The position numbers and the translations under genes are program-made. From DATGPD01 sp031423015 (GTDB lineage: Bacteria; Planctomycetota; UBA1135; UBA2386), in NCBI GenBank assembly GCA_031423015.1, contig JANPER010000270.1:27811-91810 (forward strand): a DNA stretch of 64,000 nt. The letters are read 5' to 3'. The notes under the pieces are model-generated. The model had not been told where the DNA came from and made no database searches. It saw only the letters and a list, made by a program, of their open reading frames with translations. Each line of letters starts with the position of its first letter. The first letter of the stretch is position 1. Shown here piece after piece: positions 16,548 to 26,400 of this stretch.

Positions 16548-18182
16548 TTAGAGCTTCGCCACCCAGGCCCGGAACTCTTTGTCCAGCGCCTCCAGATCGA
16601 TCCCGGCGAACGCCTTGTCGACCGCTTCCGACAGGATCTTCTCCACCTTGTCGCGGTCGGCGAAGCTGAAGAACTTCAGGCCGGGAATCCCGGGGACCGG
16701 ATCGATGCTCGGTCCATCGTCCTCCTTGCCTTCCTTCTTCTTGCGCCGGAAAGCTTCGATGTTGTCCGCAACGTGTGAGAAGTAGGTGTCGAGGATGATC
16801 TGGTGGCGCTTGTTCTTCGAGACGCTGCGCAGGTAGTAGACGAACGCCCAGCCCTGCGAATACTTGAGCCCAGCGTTGGTGTAGTACTCGTTCTGCGGCA
16901 GCCGGATGAGCGTGCGCAGGGGGATGAGGTCGCGGTCACCGCGTAGGTGTTCGCGCAGAAACTTGACGCGCCAGTCGAAGGGCTGGTAGCGAATGCTGCC
17001 GCCGCTGATCGTGATGCCCGCGAAGTAGTCGCCGTGACCCTCGTTGAACCACGAGTGCGGTGACACGTCGCCGATTGCGTAGTGCACGTACTGATGGAAC
17101 GCCTCGTGATACATCACCGAGCGGCAGTTGGACAGCGAGTCGGCTTTGGTCCGATCCTCGAACTTGGCGAACAGCACAAGCTCGCCGGTGTCTGAACTGA
17201 AATAGCCAGCTGAGCCCCCCGGACCGCCGTACTGGTGGTACTCAGACTGTGTGTCGAGCACGCGCACCGGCGACAGCGATGACTCCTGGGTGCGCGGCGG
17301 GAAGGACTTCACGTACACCTTCTCTCTTACGATTTCGATCTCCTTGGCCAGCGACTCGATGAAGGCGCGGTTCGTGCTGTTGCTGAGGAAGACGTAGTTC
17401 GGCGTGTCGATCGAATACCACCCGGGATTGCCAGCGATGCTCGCCTTCAGCGCATCGCGTTTCTCGGCGCCCTTGAGCTTGCTGGTATCGCGGCGAGCGC
17501 CCGACGTGAGTTCAGCGTTGCCACCATCGGTGACCACGAAGGACTGGATGCTCTTGAGGTAGATGTCCTGCCACGTCTTGCGGTAGCTCTCCTCGAACGA
17601 CGTGTAGATCACGCCCCAGTCGACGTTGTCCTTACGGAACGAACCGATGGTGATCGCCTCGGCGCCGGCACCGAACTCGATGAGGTCGCCGGTGAGCTTG
17701 CCGACCTTGATGATCTTGCGCGTCCACCGTTTCGCCGCGCCCTCGTAGCGGGCTTCGATGAACTCGTCGATCGACTTCGGGTTGGCGCGCTTCTTCAGCG
17801 ACTCGATGAGTTCATTCTTGGGAAGCGGCGGCAGATCCTCGGCGCCCTCGACCGGCTTCTCGACTGCGGGCGCAGTGCCGGTCGCCGCCGCCAACAACGG
17901 GAGCCGCACGATCATCAACTCGCAGTGCTGGCCTCCGTTCCAGCCCTCGATGTCGCCGCGCAACCACAGCGTATCGAGATTCAGCTTCCAGCGCCCGACG
18001 ATGAACTTGTCCCCAGCAGCCGCCGGGATGGAGTTCCAACCCTTGATCGGCCGGATCGCGTAGCCCCAGTCTTTGATCTTCTGCACCGCGTCGAGTTCCA
18101 TCTTGCCCTGGGCCGGGCAGTCGGCGGAGGGAAGGGCGACGGCCAAACCAACGAGAAGGGCGGCGAGCTGAGCTTGCTTCAT
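16548..18182 (-). CDS. Exported protein with gluzincin-like metallopeptidase motif
   Basis: A 544-residue protein. The ATG at 18182 gives a signal peptide (MKQAQLAALLVGLAVALPSA). An N-terminal half of about 330 residues has no recognised domain. It then has MYHEAFHQYVHYAIGD, a HExxH zinc-binding motif, followed by WFNEGHGDYFAG with a glutamate placed as the third ligand in gluzincins. This arrangement resembles DUF1570 / peptidase MA-like proteins. It probably acts in the periplasm or outside. Active-site residues look intact, but proteolysis is inferred only from the motif. Confidence 0.7.
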   Translation of the reverse strand: MKQAQLAALLVGLAVALPSADCPAQGKMELDAVQKIKDWGYAIRPIKGWNSIPAAAGDKFIVGRWKLNLDTLWLRGDIEGWNGGQHCELMIVRLPLLAAATGTAPAVEKPVEGAEDLPPLPKNELIESLKKRANPKSIDEFIEARYEGAAKRWTRKIIKVGKLTGDLIEFGAGAEAITIGSFRKDNVDWGVIYTSFEESYRKTWQDIYLKSIQSFVVTDGGNAELTSGARRDTSKLKGAEKRDALKASIAGNPGWYSIDTPNYVFLSNSTNRAFIESLAKEIEIVREKVYVKSFPPRTQESSLSPVRVLDTQSEYHQYGGPGGSAGYFSSDTGELVLFAKFEDRTKADSLSNCRSVMYHEAFHQYVHYAIGDVSPHSWFNEGHGDYFAGITISGGSIRYQPFDWRVKFLREHLRGDRDLIPLRTLIRLPQNEYYTNAGLKYSQGWAFVYYLRSVSKNKRHQIILDTYFSHVADNIEAFRRKKKEGKEDDGPSIDPVPGIPGLKFFSFADRDKVEKILSEAVDKAFAGIDLEALDKEFRAWVAKL

Positions 18183-18352
18183 ATCCGAGCTGTTCTCCGA
18201 AGCACTATCTTGGGGCAAGTCTGCCCCATGGGGAGCATAGCCACGAGGCCAGGACGTGACAGGCGCAAGATGCCCGACGCGCGGACCACGTCGACGCAGA
18301 CCACAACCGCGGCGTTGCCCGCATTGCCGACACGCGCTCTACTTCCGCCCCG

Positions 18353-19492
18353 ATGAAGCAAGCCCGCCTCCTGCTCGAAGATGGCACTGTCTGCCTCGGC
18401 CGCTCGATCGGCGCAAGCATCACGACGGTCGGCGAGTTGGTGTTCAACACCTCGATGTGCGGCTATCAAGAGATCGTCACCGACCCGTCGTATCGCGGCC
18501 AAACCGTCCTGCTGACGCAGCCGCACATCGGCAACTACGGCGTCAACAGTGAAGATGAGGAGTCGGCGCGGCTGTGGCTGTCGGGCTTGATCGTGCGCGA
18601 GGCGTGCGACCGCAGCAGCAACTTCCGCTCGGCCGGCGAGCTGTCCGACTACCTGCGGCAGCACAACGTGCCCGGCATCGACGACGTCGACACGCGCATG
18701 ATCACCCGCCGAGTACGCACCGGCGGCGCCATGCGAGTGATGCTGACAGAAGACATGGAGACCGACGTTGCGACGCTCGTGCAGCGCATCAAAGCGGCGC
18801 CAACGACGAGCGACATCGACCACGTGCTCGAGGTCACGACGCCGAACATCGTCCACTGGACCCGCGGCGACGAGACACTGCTGCCACCGCCCCGCGTCGC
18901 AGCAGCTGCCGACCGGCGGACCTACAAGGTCGTCGCGTACGATTTCGGCGCCAAGCGCAACATCCTGCGCTCCCTGGTGGAGAGCGGCTTCGATGTCACG
19001 GTCGTGCCGGCGGCGACTCCGGCCGAAGCAGTGCTCGAGCGCAAGCCGGACGCGGTGTTCCTGAGCAACGGCCCCGGTGACCCCGCCCTATGCACCTACG
19101 CGGTGAAAGCCGCGGCGACCTTGGTGCGCAAGCTCCCGGTGTTCGGCATCTGCCTTGGCCACCAGATCCTCGGTCAGGTGTTCGGCGCCAAGACCTACAA
19201 GCTCAAGTTCGGCCACCATGGCGGCAATCAGCCGGTGATGGACCTGTCGACCGAGAAGGTCGAGATCACCGCGCAAAACCACTCGTTCGCGGTCGATCCG
19301 AGCCAACTGCCCGCCAGCGTGAAGGTGACACACGTCAACCTCAACGACAAGACCGTCGAAGGCCTGCGCCACACCGAGCTGCCCGTGTTCTCAGTGCAGT
19401 ACCACCCCGAAGCGGCCCCCGGCCCGCACGACTCGCTCTACCTGTTCGAACGCTTCCGCGAGGTCATCGCCAGTGGCCGGCCACCGGCGTAA
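18353..19492 (+). CDS. carA: Carbamoyl-phosphate synthase small subunit
   Basis: Glutamine amidotransferase subunit that supplies ammonia to CarB for carbamoyl phosphate (pyrimidine and arginine synthesis). The 379-residue product has the N-terminal CarA domain (GELVFNTSMCGYQEIVTDPS) and the class I GATase domain with nucleophile cysteine in FGICLGHQILG and the His/Glu pair in YHPEAAPGPHD. carB is not adjacent. The other pyrimidine gene here, pyrC, is 26 kb away. The ATG follows TACTTC by 7 bases without a clear ribosome site. Confidence 0.96.
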   Translation: MKQARLLLEDGTVCLGRSIGASITTVGELVFNTSMCGYQEIVTDPSYRGQTVLLTQPHIGNYGVNSEDEESARLWLSGLIVREACDRSSNFRSAGELSDYLRQHNVPGIDDVDTRMITRRVRTGGAMRVMLTEDMETDVATLVQRIKAAPTTSDIDHVLEVTTPNIVHWTRGDETLLPPPRVAAAADRRTYKVVAYDFGAKRNILRSLVESGFDVTVVPAATPAEAVLERKPDAVFLSNGPGDPALCTYAVKAAATLVRKLPVFGICLGHQILGQVFGAKTYKLKFGHHGGNQPVMDLSTEKVEITAQNHSFAVDPSQLPASVKVTHVNLNDKTVEGLRHTELPVFSVQYHPEAAPGPHDSLYLFERFREVIASGRPPA

Positions 19493-19520
19493 GCCGCGCG
19501 GCAGTGCGCGTCAATGCGCG

Positions 19521-21131
19521 TCAGTTTCGCTCGGAGCGCGGCTTGTAGAAGTCGATCACGAACGGGTTCCAAGCGCGCTCTTCCTTGGCGAATTGATCGA
19601 TGTCCGACAGTCGGCGCAGTTCGTCTTCATAGCGATCGGGAAAGTCGATCGGCACCACCCGCAAGCCAGCGCGATCTTCGAGAAGCACGATCGGGTGCAA
19701 GCGCATCTCTTCTCCGTCCTCGAGGCGCACCAGGATCGAAGCTGACCGGCGGATCACGAACACCCGGTTCTCCTCGTTGCGCTTGAACACCGACGCCATG
19801 TGCACGGTGAACACGTTCGACCGCGTCGTCGTCAGTTCGTAGAAGAGTTCCTTGGTCTGCGGATTGCCGAGGTTGAGGAACTCAGGGATCTCGTCGAGAT
19901 CTTGCACCTCGGCGAACATCTTGCGCTTCACCTTCTCGCCCTCGTCAACCAGCGCCGAAGCCTCGGCTTGGGGCTCGTCGCTCGGCGGGACGTCCTCGTT
20001 GCGATGGCGCAAGATGGCCTCGATCACCGCCGGCGAGACCTCGTTGTCGCCGAACAGACACCGCAGCACCGGGCGCGAGGCAGTGTTGATGTTGATGCGG
20101 ATCCCCTCACCGATCGGCTCCACATCTGTGCCACCCGTGCCGCCAGGCTGTGCGCCAGACCCTTGCCCCGATTGTCCTGATTGCCCCGATTGCCCGGCCT
20201 GACCGCTGGCCTGGCCCTGCCCTTGCCCCTGACCTTGGGCACTTCCGTTGCCACTCGCATTGGCCCCGGTGTTGCCACGCAAGGCCAGCTTGTCGGGGTC
20301 GCCGGGGTCGGTTGCCAAGGCCGTCGACACAGTCAGCACAGACTCGAGCCCGAGCATCAGCTTGTTGTCCAGTACGGTGTCGTAGAACAACTCGTCGGTC
20401 ACCCCTTCGAACAAGCGCAACTCGTCGAGGTGCAACATGAGCGAGACCTCGTTCTGGTCGCCATCGCTCTTGAGCGGCGGCCGCGGCATCTGCTGCGAGC
20501 GCGCTTGCCCACGCATCCATTCGATGATCTGGCCGGCGAGTCTCTCCCCGTCGCCGGTGTTGAGGTCCATCGGCGAGTCTTCGCGCAGGTAGTCGATGAG
20601 GCGAACGAAGCGAGCCTTCGACTCGCGAGCAAACTCGGGGTCGGCACTGACCAGCGACAAGATGTTGAACTTGCGGTTCTCGTCCTCGACGAACACATAC
20701 GTGGTGATGTCGGAGTCGGCGAATCCCTGCGGCTCGAACCACGCGTCTTGACTGCCGTCGGCGGTCGCGGCCAGATCCTCCTCAGCTTGCCCCGGCGCAC
20801 CACCGGCGGCCGCGCTACCGTCGCCGCCCCCGGCCGCGCCCGCTATCCCTCCGAGTCCGCCTGCACCACCGCCGCCTTCGGTCGACGGCTTGTCATCGCG
20901 CAACATCTCCTCCACCTGAAACAGCGTGTAGCGCATGTGATTGCGCATGCGCGCCATGAGCGCGTCGTTCTCACCGGTGAAGCGCGCCATGCGGGCGGTC
21001 AAAACCAACTCGGCGATGATCACGTACAGCAGGATGCTCAGGATGAGCACCATGATGAGAGCAAAGCCGCCGTCACGCGGGCGCGTTGGACTCGCGGTAC
21101 GACTGGGCGGAGAAGACGAGAGGCGCGGCAT
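19521..21131 (-). CDS. General secretion pathway protein K-like minor pseudopilin
   Basis: A 536-residue GspK-type protein. A prepilin-type leader ends at DGG, with the following FALIMVLILSILLYVIIAEL as the methylated helix. The long periplasmic part contains a Gly/Ser/Gln linker (about residues 280-330, repeats of GQ) and a helix-hairpin-helix-like stretch ININTASRPVLRCLFGD typical of GspK. Starts at 21179 or 21131 are possible; the latter gives a 22-residue leader. It lies 113 bases after the secretin gene on the same strand. GspK proteins start assembly at the pseudopilus tip. Main pseudopilin and ATPase genes are not here. Confidence 0.85.
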   Translation of the reverse strand: MPRLSSSPPSRTASPTRPRDGGFALIMVLILSILLYVIIAELVLTARMARFTGENDALMARMRNHMRYTLFQVEEMLRDDKPSTEGGGGAGGLGGIAGAAGGGDGSAAAGGAPGQAEEDLAATADGSQDAWFEPQGFADSDITTYVFVEDENRKFNILSLVSADPEFARESKARFVRLIDYLREDSPMDLNTGDGERLAGQIIEWMRGQARSQQMPRPPLKSDGDQNEVSLMLHLDELRLFEGVTDELFYDTVLDNKLMLGLESVLTVSTALATDPGDPDKLALRGNTGANASGNGSAQGQGQGQGQASGQAGQSGQSGQSGQGSGAQPGGTGGTDVEPIGEGIRININTASRPVLRCLFGDNEVSPAVIEAILRHRNEDVPPSDEPQAEASALVDEGEKVKRKMFAEVQDLDEIPEFLNLGNPQTKELFYELTTTRSNVFTVHMASVFKRNEENRVFVIRRSASILVRLEDGEEMRLHPIVLLEDRAGLRVVPIDFPDRYEDELRRLSDIDQFAKEERAWNPFVIDFYKPRSERN

Positions 21132-21244
21132 TCGGCTCTGGACGTCAGAGTATGCCGGATCCTTCCGGTCGACGTTCATCTTGGCTGCAAGGACCGCCAA
21201 CTCTGGAGTGCCACCTCTCGGAGGGGCGAGCGCCAGCCGATGGG

Positions 21245-22750
21245 CTAGCGGCCCAGCGGGTTCAGGAAGTTGGTGTCCTCAGTGCGATCGAGGCCGTACT
21301 TGATCCGCGGGATGATGATGAACTCGACGTTCTGCGTCGTCTCCTGCTTGGTCGTCGACCGGAACAAAATGCCCAGGATCGGAATGTCGCCGAGCAGCGG
21401 CACCTTGGACACGTTGTCAAACACGCTCTTGCTGAGCAGACCGCTGATCGTGGTCGCCTGGTCGTGGCGCACGTGCACCTGCGTCACGACCTCGCGTTCG
21501 GAGATGGTCGGCGTCGGCACCGGCTCGGTTGGCGAGAAGCCCGTGACCGCCGAGACCTTGGCGTAGATCTGCAGAATGACCGTGTCGGTGCCGGCAATCA
21601 CCGGCCGAATGTTCACCTGGATGCCGACCGGCTTGAAGTCGATGTCGACCACCACGTTCGAGCCCGAGGACGTGAACTTGGCTTTGGGGTACGGCACTTG
21701 GGTCAGGGTGGACACAGCGGCCGTGCCGCCGTTGCGGACCGTGAGCTTGGGCTGGCTGAGGATGTCCGCCAACTGGTTGATCTCGAGCGCTTCCAGCCGT
21801 GCGTTCAGCTCCCAGCGATCGTGCACACCGCCGAGCGTCAGCACGCCGCGCTCCGTACCCTTGCCAGTGCCGACCAACGGCGGAGCGAGAGGGAACAGCG
21901 ACGTGAGGTCGCGGATCAAACGGTCGGAGCTGAGGTTGGTGAAGGTAGGCGTGTTCGGATCGACCAGCGAGATGCCGAATGCAGTGGCGTCGGTCGACTG
22001 GAACTCGATCACCTTCACCTCCAGCTCGATCTGCGGCACGCTGGAGAAGAACAGGTTGAGCGCCGACTCGAACGCTGCGAGCGCAGTTGGTTGCGCAGAG
22101 ACCAGCAGCAGCGAGTTGCTCACCGACGTGCCTTGCGCCGGGTTGGCGCCCGTCACCGGCGCCTTGATGTCGGCCGCCACGATGCGCTCGAAGTCCTTGA
22201 ACAGGGTCAGCCGCACCTGATGCTGGCCCAACATCCGGGCGAGCACGCTCTGGCTCTTGTTGTCGAGGTCATAGCCGGTACTCACCGCCTCGGGCGGGGT
22301 CGCCACCCCAGGCTCACGCAGCAGGCTCTCGAACACGGTCGCCGTCTCGCCGCTCAAGAAAAACTGCTTGGTCACCATGCCGTCGGGGGCGATGATCACC
22401 GCGCTGCCGAACTGGTTGCGCAGCTCCGCGTCGCGTTGCCGCCGCTGCGTTTCGTCCTGCGCCGGCGGCGACTTGCCATCCTGCGCGTCGCTCGTCGACA
22501 GCGAACTGAGCGACTCGGGTGCGGCAAGCGCGGCGCCATTTGCACTCGGCGAGGGATCGCCGGGGCCCCACACCCTGACCGCCAGACCTCGACCATCGGT
22601 CGGCTTGCCTTCGGGGTCCAGAGTCGCGGTCACTACCTGGGTGCTCAGGTGAGGCGGCGGCGCTGGCTCGGTGACGCAGGCTCCGGCCAGGAGCACGCAA
22701 CAAAGCCAAGGCCAATCCCGGCGCGACCATGCCTTCGTCGCGAACCGCAT
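21245..22750 (-). CDS. Secretin (GspD/PilQ family) lipoprotein
   Basis: Outer-membrane channel subunit of a type II-like secretion or pilus system. With the ATG at 22750 the 501-residue product begins with a lipoprotein signal ending in lipobox LAGAC. A periplasmic N-domain region follows (with PTALAAFESALNLFFSSVPQ), then the secretin domain: VKVIEFQSTDATAFGISLVD, TVRNGGTAAVSTLTQVPYPK and the VPLLGDIPILGILFRS signature near the end. It is shorter than typical GspD, with fewer N-domains. An alternative start at 22789 adds 13 residues. Being lipid-anchored, it may need no separate pilotin (inference). Confidence 0.88.
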   Translation of the reverse strand: MRFATKAWSRRDWPWLCCVLLAGACVTEPAPPPHLSTQVVTATLDPEGKPTDGRGLAVRVWGPGDPSPSANGAALAAPESLSSLSTSDAQDGKSPPAQDETQRRQRDAELRNQFGSAVIIAPDGMVTKQFFLSGETATVFESLLREPGVATPPEAVSTGYDLDNKSQSVLARMLGQHQVRLTLFKDFERIVAADIKAPVTGANPAQGTSVSNSLLLVSAQPTALAAFESALNLFFSSVPQIELEVKVIEFQSTDATAFGISLVDPNTPTFTNLSSDRLIRDLTSLFPLAPPLVGTGKGTERGVLTLGGVHDRWELNARLEALEINQLADILSQPKLTVRNGGTAAVSTLTQVPYPKAKFTSSGSNVVVDIDFKPVGIQVNIRPVIAGTDTVILQIYAKVSAVTGFSPTEPVPTPTISEREVVTQVHVRHDQATTISGLLSKSVFDNVSKVPLLGDIPILGILFRSTTKQETTQNVEFIIIPRIKYGLDRTEDTNFLNPLGR

Positions 22751-22875
22751 TTGCTGACCGTGCCGACTTCGAATGAAGGACCTTGCCATGCTTCAACCTG
22801 CGGTGTCGGTGCGCCCCACCGGCACGGGATGCCCACCGGCTTACGCCAAGGCGAACAGAGGGCCGCAGGCTACCG

Positions 22876-23271
22876 TCACTTCGAGTTCTTCTCCACGTAG
22901 TCGACCACCTTGGTGGTCAAATCTGACTCCGTCAAGCCCTTGTTGTTGGAGATATCCCCGTCGCGCACCACCAGATCGTTGCCCTGGTCCTCGGCGACCG
23001 CCTTGCAGGCCTCCTTGATGCGCTTCAACATCGCGCTCATCAGCAGTTTGTAGCGGGCGCTGTCTTCGGCCAGGCTCTGCGCCTGGATCTCGCGATACTC
23101 CGGCGTCTTCTCAGCGACCTTCTCGACATCGATGGTTGCAGGCTTGGAGCAGTTAGAAGCCTCTCCGAACAGGACCACCGCCTTGTTCTTGAGCACGACC
23201 CCCTGGGCCGCGCAAGGCGTCAGGGCGAAGAACAAGGACGCGAGAACCGACAAGCGAATCGATGTGACCAT
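22876..23271 (-). CDS. OmpH/Skp-like periplasmic protein
   Basis: A 131-residue protein. The ATG at 23271 has a GGAG site 5 bases upstream and gives a clear signal peptide (SIRLSVLASLFFALTPCAAQ). The mature part is mostly helical; its C-terminal half, RIKEACKAVAEDQGNDLVVR followed by a hydrophobic-helical end with LTTKVVDYVEK, matches the pattern of OmpH/Skp chaperones, which guard outer-membrane proteins. It is shorter than Skp because the long coiled-coil tentacle is reduced. It precedes the secretin gene by 125 bases, so it may assist that channel (inference). Confidence 0.55.
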   Translation of the reverse strand: MVTSIRLSVLASLFFALTPCAAQGVVLKNKAVVLFGEASNCSKPATIDVEKVAEKTPEYREIQAQSLAEDSARYKLLMSAMLKRIKEACKAVAEDQGNDLVVRDGDISNNKGLTESDLTTKVVDYVEKNSK

Positions 23272-23432
23272 TGCAACTCCGTTGATGTTGACGCGGAGCA
23301 ACGCGTCACGAGGCAAGGCCATCGCCTCGTGGCGAGTCGCAACAACGCGAGAGCAACCCGGGTGCCATGGCGAGAATAGGAGTGGTGGCGAAAATCTTTA
23401 ATACCTTAATCCCAACGCTTTACGACATCGAC

Positions 23433-26400
23433 TCAATCTGAGCCCGGAGCGATGGACCCCCCACCCCCCGGGGCATCCAACTTATTCGCCACCCGGTAGC
23501 GGGCGCCACGGCGAATACCAACACGAACAATTCGCCGCTGGCGAATTAGGCTCGATAGGTCCCGGAGAGCGGTTCGAGGGCTGACCGCTGCATCCTTGAC
23601 ATGGTCCTCGACTGCGATCTCGCCATGCGCCCCGATGAGAGCCAGCAGCCGGTTGAGTCGATCCGGAGATTCGGTGACGCCGGACTCCACCGGGGCCGGA
23701 GGCTTGGGTAAACCGTCCGAGACAGGGAGCGGCGCCAACTCAAGGGGTGTCGGTGCAGCAGTGGACTCGGCAGCGACCGGCATGAGGCCAAGCGAGCCAT
23801 CGGGCGCCAAGGTGCTGCTGGGCAAGAGTCCCACCAAGTGCGACGACTCAACCCAATCCCCGGTCGCCAGGACGGCCGCTCGCATCACCGCGTTGCGCAA
23901 CTCGCGGACATTGCCGGGCCAAGCGTGGTGAAAGACTTTGTCCATCGCATCTGTCGTGAGCCCACGCGCCGTGGTGCTGCCGGCGGCGAGGGCCTCGGCG
24001 CAGAAACGATCCACGAGGACCGGGATGTCATCACGCCGCTCACGCAGGGGCGGCACCGACAGGGTCATGCCCTGCAACCGATAGTAGAGGTCTTCACGGA
24101 ACTTGCCGGTTGCCACCAGCTCGCGCAAGTTGCGATGGGTCGCCGCCACGATGCGCACGTCGACTGGCACAGGATGCAGGCCGCCGACGCGATCGATCTC
24201 GCGCTGCTGCAGCACGCGCAACAGCTTGACTTGCACATCCAGCGACACTTCACCGATCTCGTCTAGGAAGACTGTGCCGCCACGCGCCAACTCGAACTTG
24301 CCAAGTTTGCGCGCATCCGCGCCGGTGAAGGCCCCCTTCTCGTAGCCAAACAGCTCGGACTGCAGCAGAGACTCCGGCAGCGCAGCGCAGTGCACCTTGA
24401 CGAGCGGCCCGCCACGCCGACGGCTCCACCGATGCGCCAGATCGGCCATCAGCTCTTTGCCCGTGCCCGTTTCGCCTTCGATCAGAATCGCGATGTCGGT
24501 CGGCGCGATGCGCTGCAACGTCCGCAGCACGCGCTGCATCGGCAGGCTCGTTGCCACCAACTCGCCGTGCGACTCGATCGGAATGGGCGGCATGGTCGCG
24601 ACCGCCGGTTGTCGCACGGCTTCGAGGCGTTGGTCGACGAGGTCCAACAAGAACTCGGCGCTCGCTGCCTCCGCGGGAAACGTCGCGGCGACCACCGCCG
24701 TGCGGAGTGGCGTCCATTCGGGCGGCAGCGCAAAGTCCAATCGGCCGACCAAGGCGGCAACCTCGCGCATCAGTTCGGCGGCGCGTTCCGTCGACGCGCC
24801 TGCCACCAAGACCCGCAGGTCCGTCATGGTGACGCGACCGATCGGTGATGTCGCCGCCAACGCGCCGCGCACACCGCTGGTCACGCGTTCGATGCAACGG
24901 GCCAGACGTTCAGTCCCCAGGCTCGCCTGCAGCTGGTCGCCGTCGACCAAGGCGATGCCGAGCATGCTCACCGACTGGCCGTGCGCTTGCGCACTAGCCA
25001 CCTCGTGTGCCACGCGGCGACGGAAGAAGTCCGGGGTGTAGGCGCCGGTGTACGGATCTTCCACCGCCGCCATGTAGAGGCGAGCGTTCTCCATGGCCAG
25101 GGCCGCCTGCGTCGCCAAGGTGCTCAACAACTCCAGATTGACGGATCTGGGCACGTCGGCGTCGAACAGGAGCAACACCAACCCGCGCACCCGGCCGGCC
25201 ACTGCCAGGGGCAAGCCGATCAGAGATCGCGATTGCGCCGCGATCGGCTCCGGCAGGCCGGCTGGCAACGCCGCGGGCAACACCGCTGGCCGGCCCGCCG
25301 CTGGTACGCAACGCGCCGAGAAGGGTCCAACCGCGTCGAGCATCGATCGCACGCGCGGGTCGCCGGCGTCGAGTTGCGACTGGTCATCGCCGTAGAGCAC
25401 CACGGCGTCGGAGTCACGGTCACGCAAGAGAACGCGGACGCGGTCGGCAGGACTGTGCTGCATGAACAGCCGCACCGCCGTGTTCAGCGCGTCGCGCAGC
25501 TCCAGCTTCGACGTCAGCTCCTGCATCCCGAGGTTGAGGATGCGCAGGTCGCCAATGCGGCCGCGCAGATCTTGCGCCATGCGATTGAAGGCATGCGTCA
25601 GGCGGTTGAGATGGCCGTCGTTCCCGATCGGCTCGACGCGCACGTCGAGATCGCCGTGACCCAGCGCCTGCGCGCTCCGCGCCAGACGCTCGATCGGTCG
25701 ACTGATGCGGTTGGTGACCACCGATGAGAGCGACACCGCAAATAGCAACAACACCGCCGCGACGGCCAACAGGAAGCCGCGCACCGACACGCGGCCCACG
25801 GGCAACGGCAGGGACGCAGGGCGAGCGATATCGACGACGCCGAGCAGCGCGCGTGGCGTGGCATCGACATCACGCAGGACGCTGTAGGCCGCCAGCCAGG
25901 GCTCGTCCTCCAGCCGATGCGCCGTGAACACCGGACGCCCACTCTGCTGGCTGCGCATCAGAGCGTCCCGCCGCGCGGCCATCACCCCCGATCGGCACGA
26001 CAGGCGTTCGAGCCAAGTTCCACTCACGCCCGCGCCAGCCGCGACTGCAAGCGGATAGCCGAACGTATCGCACAGCACCGCGCTGGCCTGGGGCAGCAGG
26101 CGCGCTAGCAGCGGCGCATCGATTGGTCGCGCCACCGACAGCGATGCGCTGCCGATGTCGGCTTCGAGTTCCCGGCGCACGCCAAGCACCGGTGCGCCCC
26201 ACACGACGAAGACACTCGGCTCGGCGCGCAGCGGCGTCTCCAAGCCGCGCAGCGCTGCATCGCCGTCGAACAGCGACAAAGGCCGCAGCGCTTTTTGGCT
26301 CGCCGCCGGCGTCAGCTCGAGCCGCAAGAACCCGCCCTTCCAGTCTGGCGGTCGCTGGCTCGCCATCCTTTGTTGCAAACTCAGTCGGATCGCATCGATG

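Noticed and set aside
21086..22900. Plus-strand open frame of 604 codons
   Set aside because: Antisense to the secretin, whose domains and signal peptide are clear.
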